A stretch of 64,000 bases of DNA from Microbulbifer pacificus (GTDB taxonomy: Bacteria; Pseudomonadota; Gammaproteobacteria; Pseudomonadales; Cellvibrionaceae), in contig NZ_CP137555.1 of assembly GCF_033723955.1 (NCBI RefSeq), forward strand, positions 186,001 through 250,000, written 5' to 3'. A program made the translations under genes and the position numbers. Shown one piece after another: positions 26,312-34,745 of this stretch (the first letter of the stretch is position 1; each line of letters starts with the position of its first letter). A model generated the notes under the pieces. It did no database searches. It was not told where the DNA came from and saw nothing but the letters and a program-made list of their open reading frames with translations.

Positions 26312-28888
26312 ATGATAACCAACATCGAGGCCACCCTGCGCCGCTGGCGCCGCCGGATCAGCCGCAGCGAGTGGCTGGCGCGGATGCTGAAGCTACAGAT
26401 CAATGAGCGCGACCCCGACGCGCCAGCGCTGGTGTTGATCCAGATCGACGGCCTCGCTCGCCCACAGTTCGACCGCGCGCTGGCGGAAGGCAAGATGCCT
26501 TTCCTGAAGCGCCTGATCAAGCGGGAGCACTACCATCTGGACCATATGTACTCCGGCGTGCCTGCTACCACTCCGGCGGTCCAGGCGGAAATTTTTTACG
26601 GCGTAAAAGCGGCGGTGCCTGCATTCGGCTTCATGTCCACCGACTCCCAGGAAATGCTGCGGATGTACGAATCCAACGCAGCCACCAAGGTGGAAAAAAA
26701 GCTGGCGGATACCGGCCACGAACCGCTGCTACAGCATGGCAGCTGTTACGTCAGCGTATTCCGCGCCGGTGCGGACAACGACGAGGCACATTTTTGCCCA
26801 GCCGCGCAGGGCTGGGGTCCGACACTCAAGAAAGCCGGCCCGCTGGCACTGCTGGTATTGCTGCTGACCAATATCTGGAGTCTGATTCGCACCGGTGCCC
26901 TGCTGTTGCTGGAACTGGTGCTTTCAATAGGGGATTTTCTCCGCGGCCTCACCGACGGCCAGGACTTCCTGCGCGAATTGATGTTCATCCCAACGCGCAT
27001 CGGCATCACTATCCTGCTGCGCGAGCTTTCCACCGTGGGTGTGAAGATCGACATCGCCCGCGGCCTGCCGGTGATCTACATCAACTTCCTCGGTTACGAC
27101 GAACAGGCCCATCGCCGCGGCCCCAGCTCCAAATTCGCGCACTGGACCCTGAAAGGTATCGACGACGCCATCGGCCGTATCTGGCGCGCGGCGCATCGCT
27201 CCTCCCGTCGCCATTACGATGTGTGGATCTACTCCGACCACGGTCAGGAAGACAGCACCCCCTACGAAACCCTGCACGGGCGAAGCCTTGCCGACGCCGT
27301 GAGCGAGGCGCTGTCAGAGTTACCGCAAAAGCCCAGCGGCCATCTCGCCAATGGCGATCACGGCATACAATTGCAGCGAATCCGGCTGTTTGGCGGCCAA
27401 TGGGTGCAGAAACTTATTCCGGTCAACGCCCGGGAAAGTCACCGCGAAGGCGAAGCGCCCATGGCGCTCTCTGCCATGGGGCCGATCGCACTGCTCTACA
27501 ACATCCACTGCAAGGACACTCCCCCGCAAGAAATCGCCCGCCTGATCGTGGAGAAGACAAAAGCGCCGATGGTACTCTATGAAGATGTCTCCAGCACGGA
27601 AACAGGCCCTGACGGCGAAGTGTTAACCAAGGTCCGCGGCTGGTGGCGCGACGGCGCGTTCTCCTTACCGGAAGACGGCCATCTTGTATTTGGCGACGAG
27701 CACCGGTTTGCGGATGAGGCCATCGAGGACCTGGCCAACCTGTGCCGCCATCCGGACGCCGGCGACTTTGTCATCAGTGGCTGGTGTGCGGGGCACGAGA
27801 GCATCTCCTTTGCGATCGAATGCGGCAGCCACGGTGGCGCAGGCCCCAACGAGACCCACGCGTTTGCATTGATGCCCGGCGACATTCCATCCCCGGCCAG
27901 CGGCAAGGGGCACTGGCGCCCGAAAGATATCCGCGATGCCGCGCTGCAATTCCTAAACGCGCAACCGGCGCGCAAACTGAAATCCCCGCCGGCAGTAACG
28001 GTCGTGCCTGCCGCGGGCGACAAACACTCCCGGCTGGATCAAAATTTGGCGATGGAAGCGGCTGGTTCCCAGGAGGGCAGCAGCAACACCAAGACCCTGC
28101 GGGTAATGACCTACAACGTGCATATCTGCAAGGGCACCGACGACAAGCTGTCGCCGGAGCGCATTGCCCGGGTAATCGCGCGCTATGCCCCCGATATCGT
28201 CGCCCTGCAGGAAGTGGATGTGCGGCGCCAGCGCACCGGAGGTATCGACCAGGCTCACCAGATTTCCAGGTTGCTGGCCATGGACTGCCACTTCCAGCCG
28301 GCCATGCATCTCGAAGACGAGAAGTACGGCGACGCCATCATGTCCCGCTACCCGGTGCGCCTCATCAAAAAAGGCATTCTTCCCGGCCCGCCAAAGATTT
28401 CGCGGCTTCCCGGGTTCGCCGAGCCGCGCGGCGCGCTGTGGATCGAAGTGGACTTCCACGGTACCAGGGTGCAGGTGTTCAACACCCACCTAGGGCTCAG
28501 CAAGGCGGAACGCCTGCGCCAGATAGAAGCACTGACAGGCGAGGAATGGATGGGCAGCACACAGTGCCCGCGGCCGCGGATACTGGTGGGAGACTTCAAT
28601 GCCCTTCCCGGCTCACAGGAAGTTAAGCGAGTGATGGAAGTACTCGACGACACCCAGCTGAAACTGCCCGGCCACAAGCCCAAGGGGACATTTTTCAGCC
28701 GGCTGCCCAAGGCGCGCATTGATTATGTCTTTGTCGACCACGAGCTGGAGGTAAACGACATTCATGTGCCCCGCAGCGAGCTCACCCGCCAGGCTTCTGA
28801 TCACCTGCCGTTGATTGTCGACCTAAGAATCCCCGTTCCGGCGCGAGATGGCGGCGACGACCAGGATCAAGAGCAGCAGGCCGGCTGA
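26312..28888 (+). CDS. Alkaline-phosphatase-superfamily / EEP phosphodiesterase fusion
   Basis: An 858-residue two-enzyme fusion. Residues about 38-560 form an alkaline phosphatase/NPP-type domain: metal aspartate in LIQIDGLARPQFD, nucleophile threonine in PATTPAVQAE, then FLGYDEQAHRRGP, YSDHGQED and SHGGAGPNETHAF. It is interrupted by hydrophobic helices at about 175-212 that probably anchor it. Residues about 594-845 are an endonuclease/exonuclease/phosphatase domain with all key motifs (TYNVH, LQEVD, NTHLG, VGDFNALPG, RIDYVFVD, SDHLPL). Such domains cleave phosphodiesters in nucleotides, lipids or phosphosugars. Last gene of the operon; its end overlaps the convergent phosphatase gene by 22 bp. 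Confidence 0.85.
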   Translation: MITNIEATLRRWRRRISRSEWLARMLKLQINERDPDAPALVLIQIDGLARPQFDRALAEGKMPFLKRLIKREHYHLDHMYSGVPATTPAVQAEIFYGVKAAVPAFGFMSTDSQEMLRMYESNAATKVEKKLADTGHEPLLQHGSCYVSVFRAGADNDEAHFCPAAQGWGPTLKKAGPLALLVLLLTNIWSLIRTGALLLLELVLSIGDFLRGLTDGQDFLRELMFIPTRIGITILLRELSTVGVKIDIARGLPVIYINFLGYDEQAHRRGPSSKFAHWTLKGIDDAIGRIWRAAHRSSRRHYDVWIYSDHGQEDSTPYETLHGRSLADAVSEALSELPQKPSGHLANGDHGIQLQRIRLFGGQWVQKLIPVNARESHREGEAPMALSAMGPIALLYNIHCKDTPPQEIARLIVEKTKAPMVLYEDVSSTETGPDGEVLTKVRGWWRDGAFSLPEDGHLVFGDEHRFADEAIEDLANLCRHPDAGDFVISGWCAGHESISFAIECGSHGGAGPNETHAFALMPGDIPSPASGKGHWRPKDIRDAALQFLNAQPARKLKSPPAVTVVPAAGDKHSRLDQNLAMEAAGSQEGSSNTKTLRVMTYNVHICKGTDDKLSPERIARVIARYAPDIVALQEVDVRRQRTGGIDQAHQISRLLAMDCHFQPAMHLEDEKYGDAIMSRYPVRLIKKGILPGPPKISRLPGFAEPRGALWIEVDFHGTRVQVFNTHLGLSKAERLRQIEALTGEEWMGSTQCPRPRILVGDFNALPGSQEVKRVMEVLDDTQLKLPGHKPKGTFFSRLPKARIDYVFVDHELEVNDIHVPRSELTRQASDHLPLIVDLRIPVPARDGGDDQDQEQQAG

Positions 28889-29436
28889 TCCTGCGCGGTA
28901 AACAGCGCCCGCACCTGTTCCTCACGGGAGGCGCGCATACCCGCGGTACGCCCCTCATCAATGGCGATCTCCAGGGGAATACCCTTTTTCGCGCGGTAGA
29001 TGGCCCACGCCGTGCCCACCCGGTTGCCAGACGCACAATGGAGCAGCACCGGGCCGGCGGAGGCGTCCTCCAGGATCGCCCCCAGCTCCGCAATCAGCGC
29101 ATCAGAGGGCACACCGCCTGAAACCGGCAGATTCACATAGCGCATTCCCGCCGCTTCCACCGCGGCCTTCTCTTCCGCAGTACCCTCTTCCGGCGTTCGC
29201 AGGTCCACGATGGTACGGAATCCCTTTTCTTTCAGCGACGCGACCTGGCTGAGATCTATACTGCCCCCGGTGGCCAACTGCGGGCGCAGGCGATTGTAAT
29301 TCGCGACTTCCGCCCCCATCTTGTCACCGAAGGGTACTTCAGCGCCCTGAGCCGCAGACTCTGCGGCCACAGCGGTGGTTGTAAGCAAAGTGAAAGCACA
29401 GAGAAGCCATACTGGCAGTCGTTTCGAAAATTTCAT
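28867..29436 (-). CDS. Exported dual-specificity-like phosphatase (BLH/DUF442 type)
   Basis: About 189 residues from ATG 29436, with an N-terminal signal peptide (KRLPVWLLCAFTLLTTTAVAAES). The core RPQLATGGSIDLSQVASLKEKGFRTIVDLRTPEEG followed by the HC-x5-R phosphatase loop HCASGNRVGTAWAIYRAKKG marks a cysteine-dependent phosphatase of the beta-lactamase hydrolase-like group. Likely periplasmic. The C-terminus ends in paired cysteines (ACCS). Convergent with the AP/EEP fusion gene, overlapping 22 bp. Confidence 0.82.
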   Translation of the reverse strand: MKFSKRLPVWLLCAFTLLTTTAVAAESAAQGAEVPFGDKMGAEVANYNRLRPQLATGGSIDLSQVASLKEKGFRTIVDLRTPEEGTAEEKAAVEAAGMRYVNLPVSGGVPSDALIAELGAILEDASAGPVLLHCASGNRVGTAWAIYRAKKGIPLEIAIDEGRTAGMRASREEQVRALFTAQDQPACCS

Positions 29437-29503
29437 TTCCAGCCCTCGATGTTTCGCGCTATTTTGCCCCAAGCTTTATAAGATCGTCGAACCAGCCGTC
29501 CAC

Positions 29504-29532
29504 TTGAAGGTCCAATAGGCTGGTTATATGAT
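29504..29532 (+). promoter_or_regulatory. Putative sigma-70 promoter of yccA
   Basis: -35 TTGAAG (29504-29509), a 17 bp spacer, and -10 TATGAT (29527-29532). The start would be near 29539, 30 bases before the yccA ATG. Confidence 0.65.
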
Positions 29533-29568
29533 CCCGACAGATTTTACGTTCACTAGCAGGAGACGCTA

Positions 29569-30249
29569 ATGCAGCCGCAAGTTTATTCACAGTCCGGAGC
29601 ACTGGAACGCTCGGAAGCCGCCAAGGTATTGCGTAACACCTACGCACTACTGGCAATGACTGTCCTCTTCAGCGCAGTCACTGCCGGTGTATCCATGGCC
29701 ATCGGCATGGGTCGTGGCATGAGCCTGGTCTGCTCCCTGGGCGCACTGGCCCTGATCTGGTTCGTACTGCCCCGCACCGCCAACTCCGCCTCCGGCGTGG
29801 GCGTGGTGTTTGCCTTCACCGGCCTGCTGGGCGCCTCTCTCGGCCCGATGCTGAACCACTACCTGGGTCTCGCTGGCGGCGGCCAGATCGTCATGCAGGC
29901 GCTGGGCACCACTGCGCTGATCTTCTTCGCGCTGTCCGCCTACGTGCTAACTACCCGTAAAGACTTCAGCTTCATGGGCGGTTTCCTGTTTGTCGGCCTG
30001 ATTGCGGTACTGGTTTGCGCCATCGGCATGATGATCGCAGGCTTCTTCGGCGTGCACATGCCGCTGGCCAGCGTTGCCCTGAGCGGTGTGATCGCCCTGC
30101 TGATGTCCGGTTTCATCCTGTTCGATACCAGCCGTATCGTGAACGGTGGTGAGACCAACTACATCATGGCGACCACCTCCATGTACCTGAACATCCTGAA
30201 CCTGTTCACCAGCCTGCTGCACATCTTCGGATTCGCTTCCGACGACTGA
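29569..30249 (+). CDS. yccA: Bax inhibitor-1/YccA family membrane protein
   Basis: Seven-helix inner-membrane protein of 226 residues. In E. coli, YccA is a substrate and modulator of the FtsH protease and protects jammed Sec translocons. The N-terminus LRNTYALLAMTVLFSAVTAG and the C-terminal LFDTSRIVNGGETNYIMATTSMYLNILNLF are family signatures. It sits just before the tus genes, as yccA sits by tusE in E. coli, but its own terminator separates them. Confidence 0.93.
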   Translation: MQPQVYSQSGALERSEAAKVLRNTYALLAMTVLFSAVTAGVSMAIGMGRGMSLVCSLGALALIWFVLPRTANSASGVGVVFAFTGLLGASLGPMLNHYLGLAGGGQIVMQALGTTALIFFALSAYVLTTRKDFSFMGGFLFVGLIAVLVCAIGMMIAGFFGVHMPLASVALSGVIALLMSGFILFDTSRIVNGGETNYIMATTSMYLNILNLFTSLLHIFGFASDD

Positions 30250-30275
30250 TCGGCACGCATTGCAGGATCACACAG

Positions 30276-30305
30276 TGCCCCGCTCTGCGGGGCATTTTTT
30301 TATTT
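30276..30305 (+). terminator. Rho-independent terminator after yccA
   Basis: Perfect stem TGCCCCGC/GCGGGGCA (30276-30283 with 30287-30294, TCT loop) followed by a run of seven Ts. Confidence 0.9.
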
Positions 30306-30326
30306 AGCAGAAGAAACTTCCACGCC

Positions 30327-30719
30327 ATGCAATTCACCCTCGTCGTTTACGGCGCGCCCCACGCCAGTGAAGGTGCCGCGACCGCACTGCGCTTCGCCCG
30401 TGCGGTACTGCAGGCCGGTCACGGTATCTACCGGGTGTTTTTCTATGGCGATGGCATCCACAACGGCAGCGCCCTGGCCGCGCCACCGCAGGATGAACAG
30501 GACCTGCTGGCCCAGTGGCAGGAACTACAGCAGGCCCACAACTTCGACCTCACCCTGTGCATCGCCGCCGCCCAGCGCCGCGGCGTGCTGAGCGGCAGTG
30601 AGGCCAAACGCCTGGAGAAACCTGGCTCAAATATGGCTGCCGGGTTTGAACTGGCGGGCCTCGGACAGCTGGCGGAAGCCGCGGCGCTCAGCGACCGCGT
30701 CGTGACTTTTGGAGGCTGA
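30327..30719 (+). CDS. tusD: Sulfurtransferase complex subunit TusD
   Basis: DsrE-fold subunit of the TusBCD relay that passes persulfide sulfur from TusA to TusE for 2-thiouridine at tRNA position 34. The active cysteine is Cys78 (FDLTLCIAAAQRRGV), the same number as in E. coli. It has 130 residues. It begins a four-gene tusDCBE run with gaps of only 1 to 6 bp. Confidence 0.94.
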   Translation: MQFTLVVYGAPHASEGAATALRFARAVLQAGHGIYRVFFYGDGIHNGSALAAPPQDEQDLLAQWQELQQAHNFDLTLCIAAAQRRGVLSGSEAKRLEKPGSNMAAGFELAGLGQLAEAAALSDRVVTFGG

Positions 30720-30723
30720 CCGT

Positions 30724-31089
30724 ATGTCCCAAAATAAATCGATTCTCGCCATCTGCCGCCATGCACCCTACGGCAACAGCCTCGCCCGCGAAGGGCTGGA
30801 GGCGGTACTCGCCTGCGCGGCCATGGACCAGATTCCCGAAGTACTGTTGATCAACGACGGCGTATTCCTGCTGCTGGAGCAGGATGCCCAACAGATCGGC
30901 GAAAAGAACCTGCGCAGAAACCTGACCGCACTGCCCATGTTCGGTGTGGAAACCCTGCACCTGTGCGAGCGCAGCCTGCAGCAGCGCGGCATAGACCCGG
31001 CGCAGCTGAGCCTCCCCGGCGCGGAACTGAAACTGTTGCAGAACACCGGCGCGTTTATTGCCGGGTTCGACCAGGTACTGAGTTTTTGA
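30724..31089 (+). CDS. tusC: Sulfurtransferase complex subunit TusC
   Basis: DsrF-like subunit of the TusBCD hexamer, 121 residues from ATG 30724. SILAICRHAPYGNSLAREGLEAVLACAAMDQ and VLLINDGVFLLLEQD are typical. It follows tusD by 4 bp. It structurally supports the complex; the catalytic thiol is on TusD. Confidence 0.92.
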   Translation: MSQNKSILAICRHAPYGNSLAREGLEAVLACAAMDQIPEVLLINDGVFLLLEQDAQQIGEKNLRRNLTALPMFGVETLHLCERSLQQRGIDPAQLSLPGAELKLLQNTGAFIAGFDQVLSF

Positions 31090-31090
31090 A

Positions 31091-31372
31091 ATGACCCTGC
31101 ATATCGTCAACCAGTCCCCGTTCGCTGGCAGCGCCCTGAGTGATTGCCTGAATGCCTTCAATCCCGGCGACGCACTGCTGCTGATCGAAGACGGCATCTA
31201 TGGCGCCAATGACCAGCGCCTGGTAAATCTCCCCGCTGGTACCGCGTATTGCCTGGCTGCCGATGCACTAGCGCGCGGTATAAACACACCGGCAACGGTC
31301 ACCAGCATTGATGATGCACGCTGGGTGGCGCTTTGTACCGAGCACAACCCCATCGTCAGCTGGGTCAGGTAA
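31091..31372 (+). CDS. tusB: Sulfurtransferase complex subunit TusB
   Basis: DsrH-like subunit, 93 residues. MTLHIVNQSPF, then ALLLIEDGIYGAND and a tail IVSWV as in TusB proteins. One base separates it from tusC, implying coupled translation. Confidence 0.9.
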   Translation: MTLHIVNQSPFAGSALSDCLNAFNPGDALLLIEDGIYGANDQRLVNLPAGTAYCLAADALARGINTPATVTSIDDARWVALCTEHNPIVSWVR

Positions 31373-31378
31373 GGCGCA

Positions 31379-31714
31379 ATGGAAAATCTGGTGATCGACG
31401 GACGCGAAATCCCGTTGGATAAAGAAGGTTTCCTCCGTAACCTGGACGACTGGAGCCCGCAAGTGGCAGAGGCATTGGCCGCGCAGGAAAATATCGCACT
31501 GACCGAAGATCATTGGGATGTGATCCGCCTGCTGCAGGATTTTTACCGGGAGTTTGAACTCTCCCCGGCAATGCGCCCGCTGGTCAAATATGTGGGCCAG
31601 CACCTGGGCACGGACAAAGGTCGCAGCATTTTCCTGATGCAGCTGTTTCCGCCGAGCCCGGCCAAAATCGGCAGCAAGATTGCGGGCCTGCCCAAGCCCA
31701 CCAATTGCCTGTAA
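31379..31714 (+). CDS. tusE: Sulfur relay protein TusE (DsrC family)
   Basis: Receives persulfide from TusBCD and hands it to MnmA at the tRNA. It has 111 residues with the conserved EFELSPAMRPLVKYV helix and the swinging-arm cysteine next to last in PKPTNCL. DGRE at the start and GFLRNLDDWS match the family. Fourth gene of the tus cluster. Confidence 0.94.
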   Translation: MENLVIDGREIPLDKEGFLRNLDDWSPQVAEALAAQENIALTEDHWDVIRLLQDFYREFELSPAMRPLVKYVGQHLGTDKGRSIFLMQLFPPSPAKIGSKIAGLPKPTNCL

Positions 31715-31733
31715 CTCCCCGGTAACCGGTCGA

Positions 31734-32147
31734 TCAGCTGCTCACATGGGCGATCACCCGGCGCTTGCCGCGGTGGTGACGGTGTTCCCACAGGTAGATG
31801 CCCTGCCATGTCCCCAGCATCAACTGCCCGCCTTTGACCGGGATGGAAAGGCTGCTGGCAGTAAGCGCGGCCTTGATGTGCGCGGGCATATCGTCCGCCC
31901 CTTCCATGGTGTGTGTGTACAGCGGGTCATTCTCAGGAACCAGTCGGTTCAACCAGTTCTCAAGATCCACCCGTGCGCTGGGATCCGCGTTTTCCTGAAT
32001 CAGCAGGCTGGCGGAAGTGTGCTGGATAAACAGCGTGCACAGACCGTCGCCGGAAAAAATCTGACCCCGCAGCCAGTGTTCCACTGCATCGGTAAACTCG
32101 TGCAGTCCCTGGCCCTGCACTACAATTTCCAGCTGCCCGATCGCCAT
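31734..32147 (-). CDS. yjbQ: YjbQ/UPF0047 family protein
   Basis: A 137-residue secondary thiamine-phosphate synthase-like protein. The motif CTLFIQHTSASLLIQENADP and the C-terminal GTWQGIYLWEHRHHRGKRRV are characteristic, with histidines that bind a metal in solved members. Some members show weak thiamine phosphate synthase activity; the physiological role is unsettled. Convergent with tusE. Confidence 0.88.
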   Translation of the reverse strand: MAIGQLEIVVQGQGLHEFTDAVEHWLRGQIFSGDGLCTLFIQHTSASLLIQENADPSARVDLENWLNRLVPENDPLYTHTMEGADDMPAHIKAALTASSLSIPVKGGQLMLGTWQGIYLWEHRHHRGKRRVIAHVSS

Positions 32148-32185
32148 AAATCCACTCCTTTCTCACCTTAAGGGATTGCTTCCGC

Positions 32186-32191
32186 TATAAT
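32186..32191 (+). promoter_or_regulatory. -10 box of the trmA promoter
   Basis: Consensus TATAAT followed by CCGCGCCCC, a GC-rich discriminator of the kind seen at stringently regulated promoters, 40 bp before the trmA ATG. The -35 region is weak. Confidence 0.55.
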
Positions 32192-32231
32192 CCGCGCCCC
32201 GATTTACTTGGCTTAATGTACGGTTTCGAAT

Positions 32232-33323
32232 ATGGCACTCCACCGCGTAAACACCGATGACTACCAGCAACAACTGGACCAGAAGGTGGCCCGTCTGCGG
32301 GAGGCGTACGCCTCGTACACCAATCTGGAACCGGAAGTTTTCCCCTCCCCGCCCAGCCACTACCGCCTGCGCGCGGAATTCAAGATGTGGCAGGAAGGCG
32401 GACGCGTGGACTACGCCATGTACAAACAGGGCGAGTACAAAAAACCATTCGTGATCGAAGAGTTTACCGTCGGTTCCGAACGGATCAACGAACTGATGCC
32501 GCTGTTGTTGGAAGCCATCAATAACAGCGAAATCCTGCGCAAGCGCCTGTTCTGCACCGAATTTCTCACCACCCTCGGCGGCGATGCACTGATCACACTG
32601 ATCTACCACAAGCAGCTGGATGAAATTTGGGAAGCGGAAGCCCGCGCACTGCAGGAGCAACTCGGTGTCCCCGTACTCGGCCGCTCGCGCAAACAGAAGA
32701 TCGTACTCGACCGCGACTACGTGATTGAAAAACTGGACATCGACGGCCGTACATATGAGTACAAACAGGTGGAAGGTAGCTTCACCCAGCCCAACGGCGA
32801 AATCTGCCGCTCCATGATTCAGTGGGCCAGAAGCTGTTGCGAAGGCAGCAAGGAAACTGATCTGCTGGAGCTCTACTGCGGTAACGGCAACTTCACCATC
32901 CCGCTGGCGGAGAAATTCCGCAACGTACTGGCCACAGAAATTTCCAAGGTTTCGGTGAATGCCGCACAGGAAAATATCGCCGCGAATGGCGTGGAGAACT
33001 TGCATATCCTGCGTCTGTCCGCCGAGGAATTCACCCAGGCCATCGACAAGGTCCGCCCCTTCCGCCGCCTGAAAGACTTCGATCTAGACAGCTACGACTT
33101 CTCAACCATACTGGTAGACCCGCCCCGGGCCGGCCTAGATACCGACACCTGCGCAATGATCGCGCGCTTCCCGCGCATCCTGTACATCTCCTGCAACCCG
33201 GAGACCCAGCTGGAAAATCTCGCCGAGCTGACCAAGACCCACAAGGTCGAACGCTTTGCGATCTTCGACCAGTTCCCATACACCGACCATACTGAGTCCG
33301 GTGTACTGCTGGTTAAGAAATAA
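32232..33323 (+). CDS. trmA: tRNA (uracil-54-C5)-methyltransferase
   Basis: Makes ribothymidine at position 54 in the T-loop of tRNAs using S-adenosylmethionine. It contains the SAM site LLELYCGNGNFTIPLA, the motif ILVDPPRAGLD, the nucleophile Cys321 (YISCNPETQLENL) and the base glutamate near the C-terminus (DHTESGVLL). The length of 363 residues fits TrmA. It lacks the iron-sulfur cysteines of RlmD/RlmCD. Confidence 0.95.
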   Translation: MALHRVNTDDYQQQLDQKVARLREAYASYTNLEPEVFPSPPSHYRLRAEFKMWQEGGRVDYAMYKQGEYKKPFVIEEFTVGSERINELMPLLLEAINNSEILRKRLFCTEFLTTLGGDALITLIYHKQLDEIWEAEARALQEQLGVPVLGRSRKQKIVLDRDYVIEKLDIDGRTYEYKQVEGSFTQPNGEICRSMIQWARSCCEGSKETDLLELYCGNGNFTIPLAEKFRNVLATEISKVSVNAAQENIAANGVENLHILRLSAEEFTQAIDKVRPFRRLKDFDLDSYDFSTILVDPPRAGLDTDTCAMIARFPRILYISCNPETQLENLAELTKTHKVERFAIFDQFPYTDHTESGVLLVKK

Positions 33324-33336
33324 CTCGCATTAAACT

Positions 33337-33801
33337 TTAGAATTTGCGGCCAAGAATCCGCTTGGCCGCATCCAGCGCAAAATCGCGGTACTCCGCTTCC
33401 ACCCGCACCATCTCCTTCTCGAACGCAAACTTCTCCTTGCGGGAGAGCTTCTTCCAGTCCTGCAGAATTGGAATATGGCTGGTCTGGTCGGCGACCTTGT
33501 AGAAGGCCACAAACTCCTCCTTCACGGAATTCTCTACCTGCAGCGAATCCAGCAGCACGCGAATCCGCAGCGAAGCTTCGGTCAGGCCGACGCCCTCATC
33601 CAGCAGTGTCTTGGCAATAATCTGGATACTGGTATTCACCCGATCCCGCTGCGCATCCGCCGCTGCTTCAAGTTCTGCCTGCTGTAGTGCCTGACGCTTG
33701 CGTGCCTTGCGCAATTCCAGGCAGTAGTAAGTCGCAATGGCAGACAAGGTAAAAATAATCAGTCCGGCAATAACCAGGATCCAAACCGGCACTTCGGTCA
33801 T
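33337..33801 (-). CDS. DUF2489 domain membrane-anchored protein
   Basis: 154 residues from ATG 33801. It has a short periplasmic N-terminus, one transmembrane helix (VPVWILVIAGLIIFTLSAIATYY), a charged coiled region, and a conserved NTSIQIIAKTLLDEGVGLTEASLRI segment ending in LGRKF. This fits DUF2489, of unknown function. The start codon overlaps the stop of the upstream transporter by four bases, so the two are translationally coupled. A long upstream extension lies inside that gene and is rejected. Confidence 0.75.
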   Translation of the reverse strand: MTEVPVWILVIAGLIIFTLSAIATYYCLELRKARKRQALQQAELEAAADAQRDRVNTSIQIIAKTLLDEGVGLTEASLRIRVLLDSLQVENSVKEEFVAFYKVADQTSHIPILQDWKKLSRKEKFAFEKEMVRVEAEYRDFALDAAKRILGRKF

Positions 33802-34742
33802 GAGAGAGTCACCTTCAACAGCGCCAGCCCCAGGCTGGCAGTAACAATGGATAACAGGGTGCTGATCGCAATGATGTTGGCCGCCAGCTGGCTGTTGCCA
33901 CCGAGCGCGCGGGCCATGATGAACGACGCCGACGCCGTTGGGGACGCGGCCAGCAGAAACAGAATCGCCATCGCCTGCCCGTCCAGCTGGAACAGGAAAC
34001 CAAACGCGAGCAACACCAGCGGCACGATCAACAGCTTGAAGCCGCTCGCGGCAAAGGCCCCAAAGGAGCTGCGCTTCAGCATACTCAGGTCGAGACTGGC
34101 CCCGATACACAGCAGCGCCAGCGGCAGCGTCACCGACGCCAGATAATCTCCCGTCTGCACCAGCATCGCCGGCAGCTTGAGGCCGATGGCCTTGGCAATC
34201 AGCGCGGCCACAATCGCGAGGATCAGCGGATTGCGCGCGATGTCCTTGCCGAGTTTGACCCAGCTGAATTTCGCTTTCTGGCTGTACACCGCGAACAGCG
34301 CCACCGCGGCGATGTTGTAGAAAATGGTGATCACCGCCATCAGCATCGCCGCCTGCGCGAGACCGTGCGGGCCGTAGGCATTGGCCGCCCAGGCGAGGCC
34401 GATAATACCCAGGTTGCCGCGGAAGGCACCCTGGATAAACGCACTGCGATCACCGAATTCAAACGGACGCGCGGCGAGCCACGCGAGCGGCACCGTGAGT
34501 ACGGTGCCGATCAGGCCCGCCAGCAACAGTGGCCACTCATCACCGAGGCGCGCGTCCGAGCCGAAAATATTGAAAAACAGCAGCGCAGGCAGCGTAACCA
34601 GAAACACCAGTTTCGAAGCATCATCGACAAAGCTTTCGCTCAGCAGGCCCACGCGGGCGAGCCCGTACCCGATCAGCAGGGTCAGGAAAATCGGCGCAGT
34701 GACCGAGAGCGCAAAGGAAAAGGTTTCCAGAAAAGGTTCCAA
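33798..34742 (-). CDS. AEC family transporter
   Basis: Inner-membrane carrier of the auxin efflux carrier family (314 residues, about ten helices), probably exporting or importing a carboxylate. FALSVTAPIFLTLLIGYGLARVGLL at the N-terminus and SKLVFLVTLPALLFFNIF are typical. The starting codon is TTG, three bases downstream of the rmuC stop, with a GGA a short way upstream. It lies in a row rmuC-AEC-DUF2489. Substrate unknown. Confidence 0.85.
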   Translation of the reverse strand: MEPFLETFSFALSVTAPIFLTLLIGYGLARVGLLSESFVDDASKLVFLVTLPALLFFNIFGSDARLGDEWPLLLAGLIGTVLTVPLAWLAARPFEFGDRSAFIQGAFRGNLGIIGLAWAANAYGPHGLAQAAMLMAVITIFYNIAAVALFAVYSQKAKFSWVKLGKDIARNPLILAIVAALIAKAIGLKLPAMLVQTGDYLASVTLPLALLCIGASLDLSMLKRSSFGAFAASGFKLLIVPLVLLAFGFLFQLDGQAMAILFLLAASPTASASFIMARALGGNSQLAANIIAISTLLSIVTASLGLALLKVTLS

Positions 34743-34745
34743 GAT

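Noticed and set aside
33802..34110. N-terminal extension of the DUF2489 gene
   Set aside because: It runs inside the AEC transporter gene in another frame. The internal ATG 33801 overlaps the transporter stop by four bases, and the protein then begins with a normal membrane helix.
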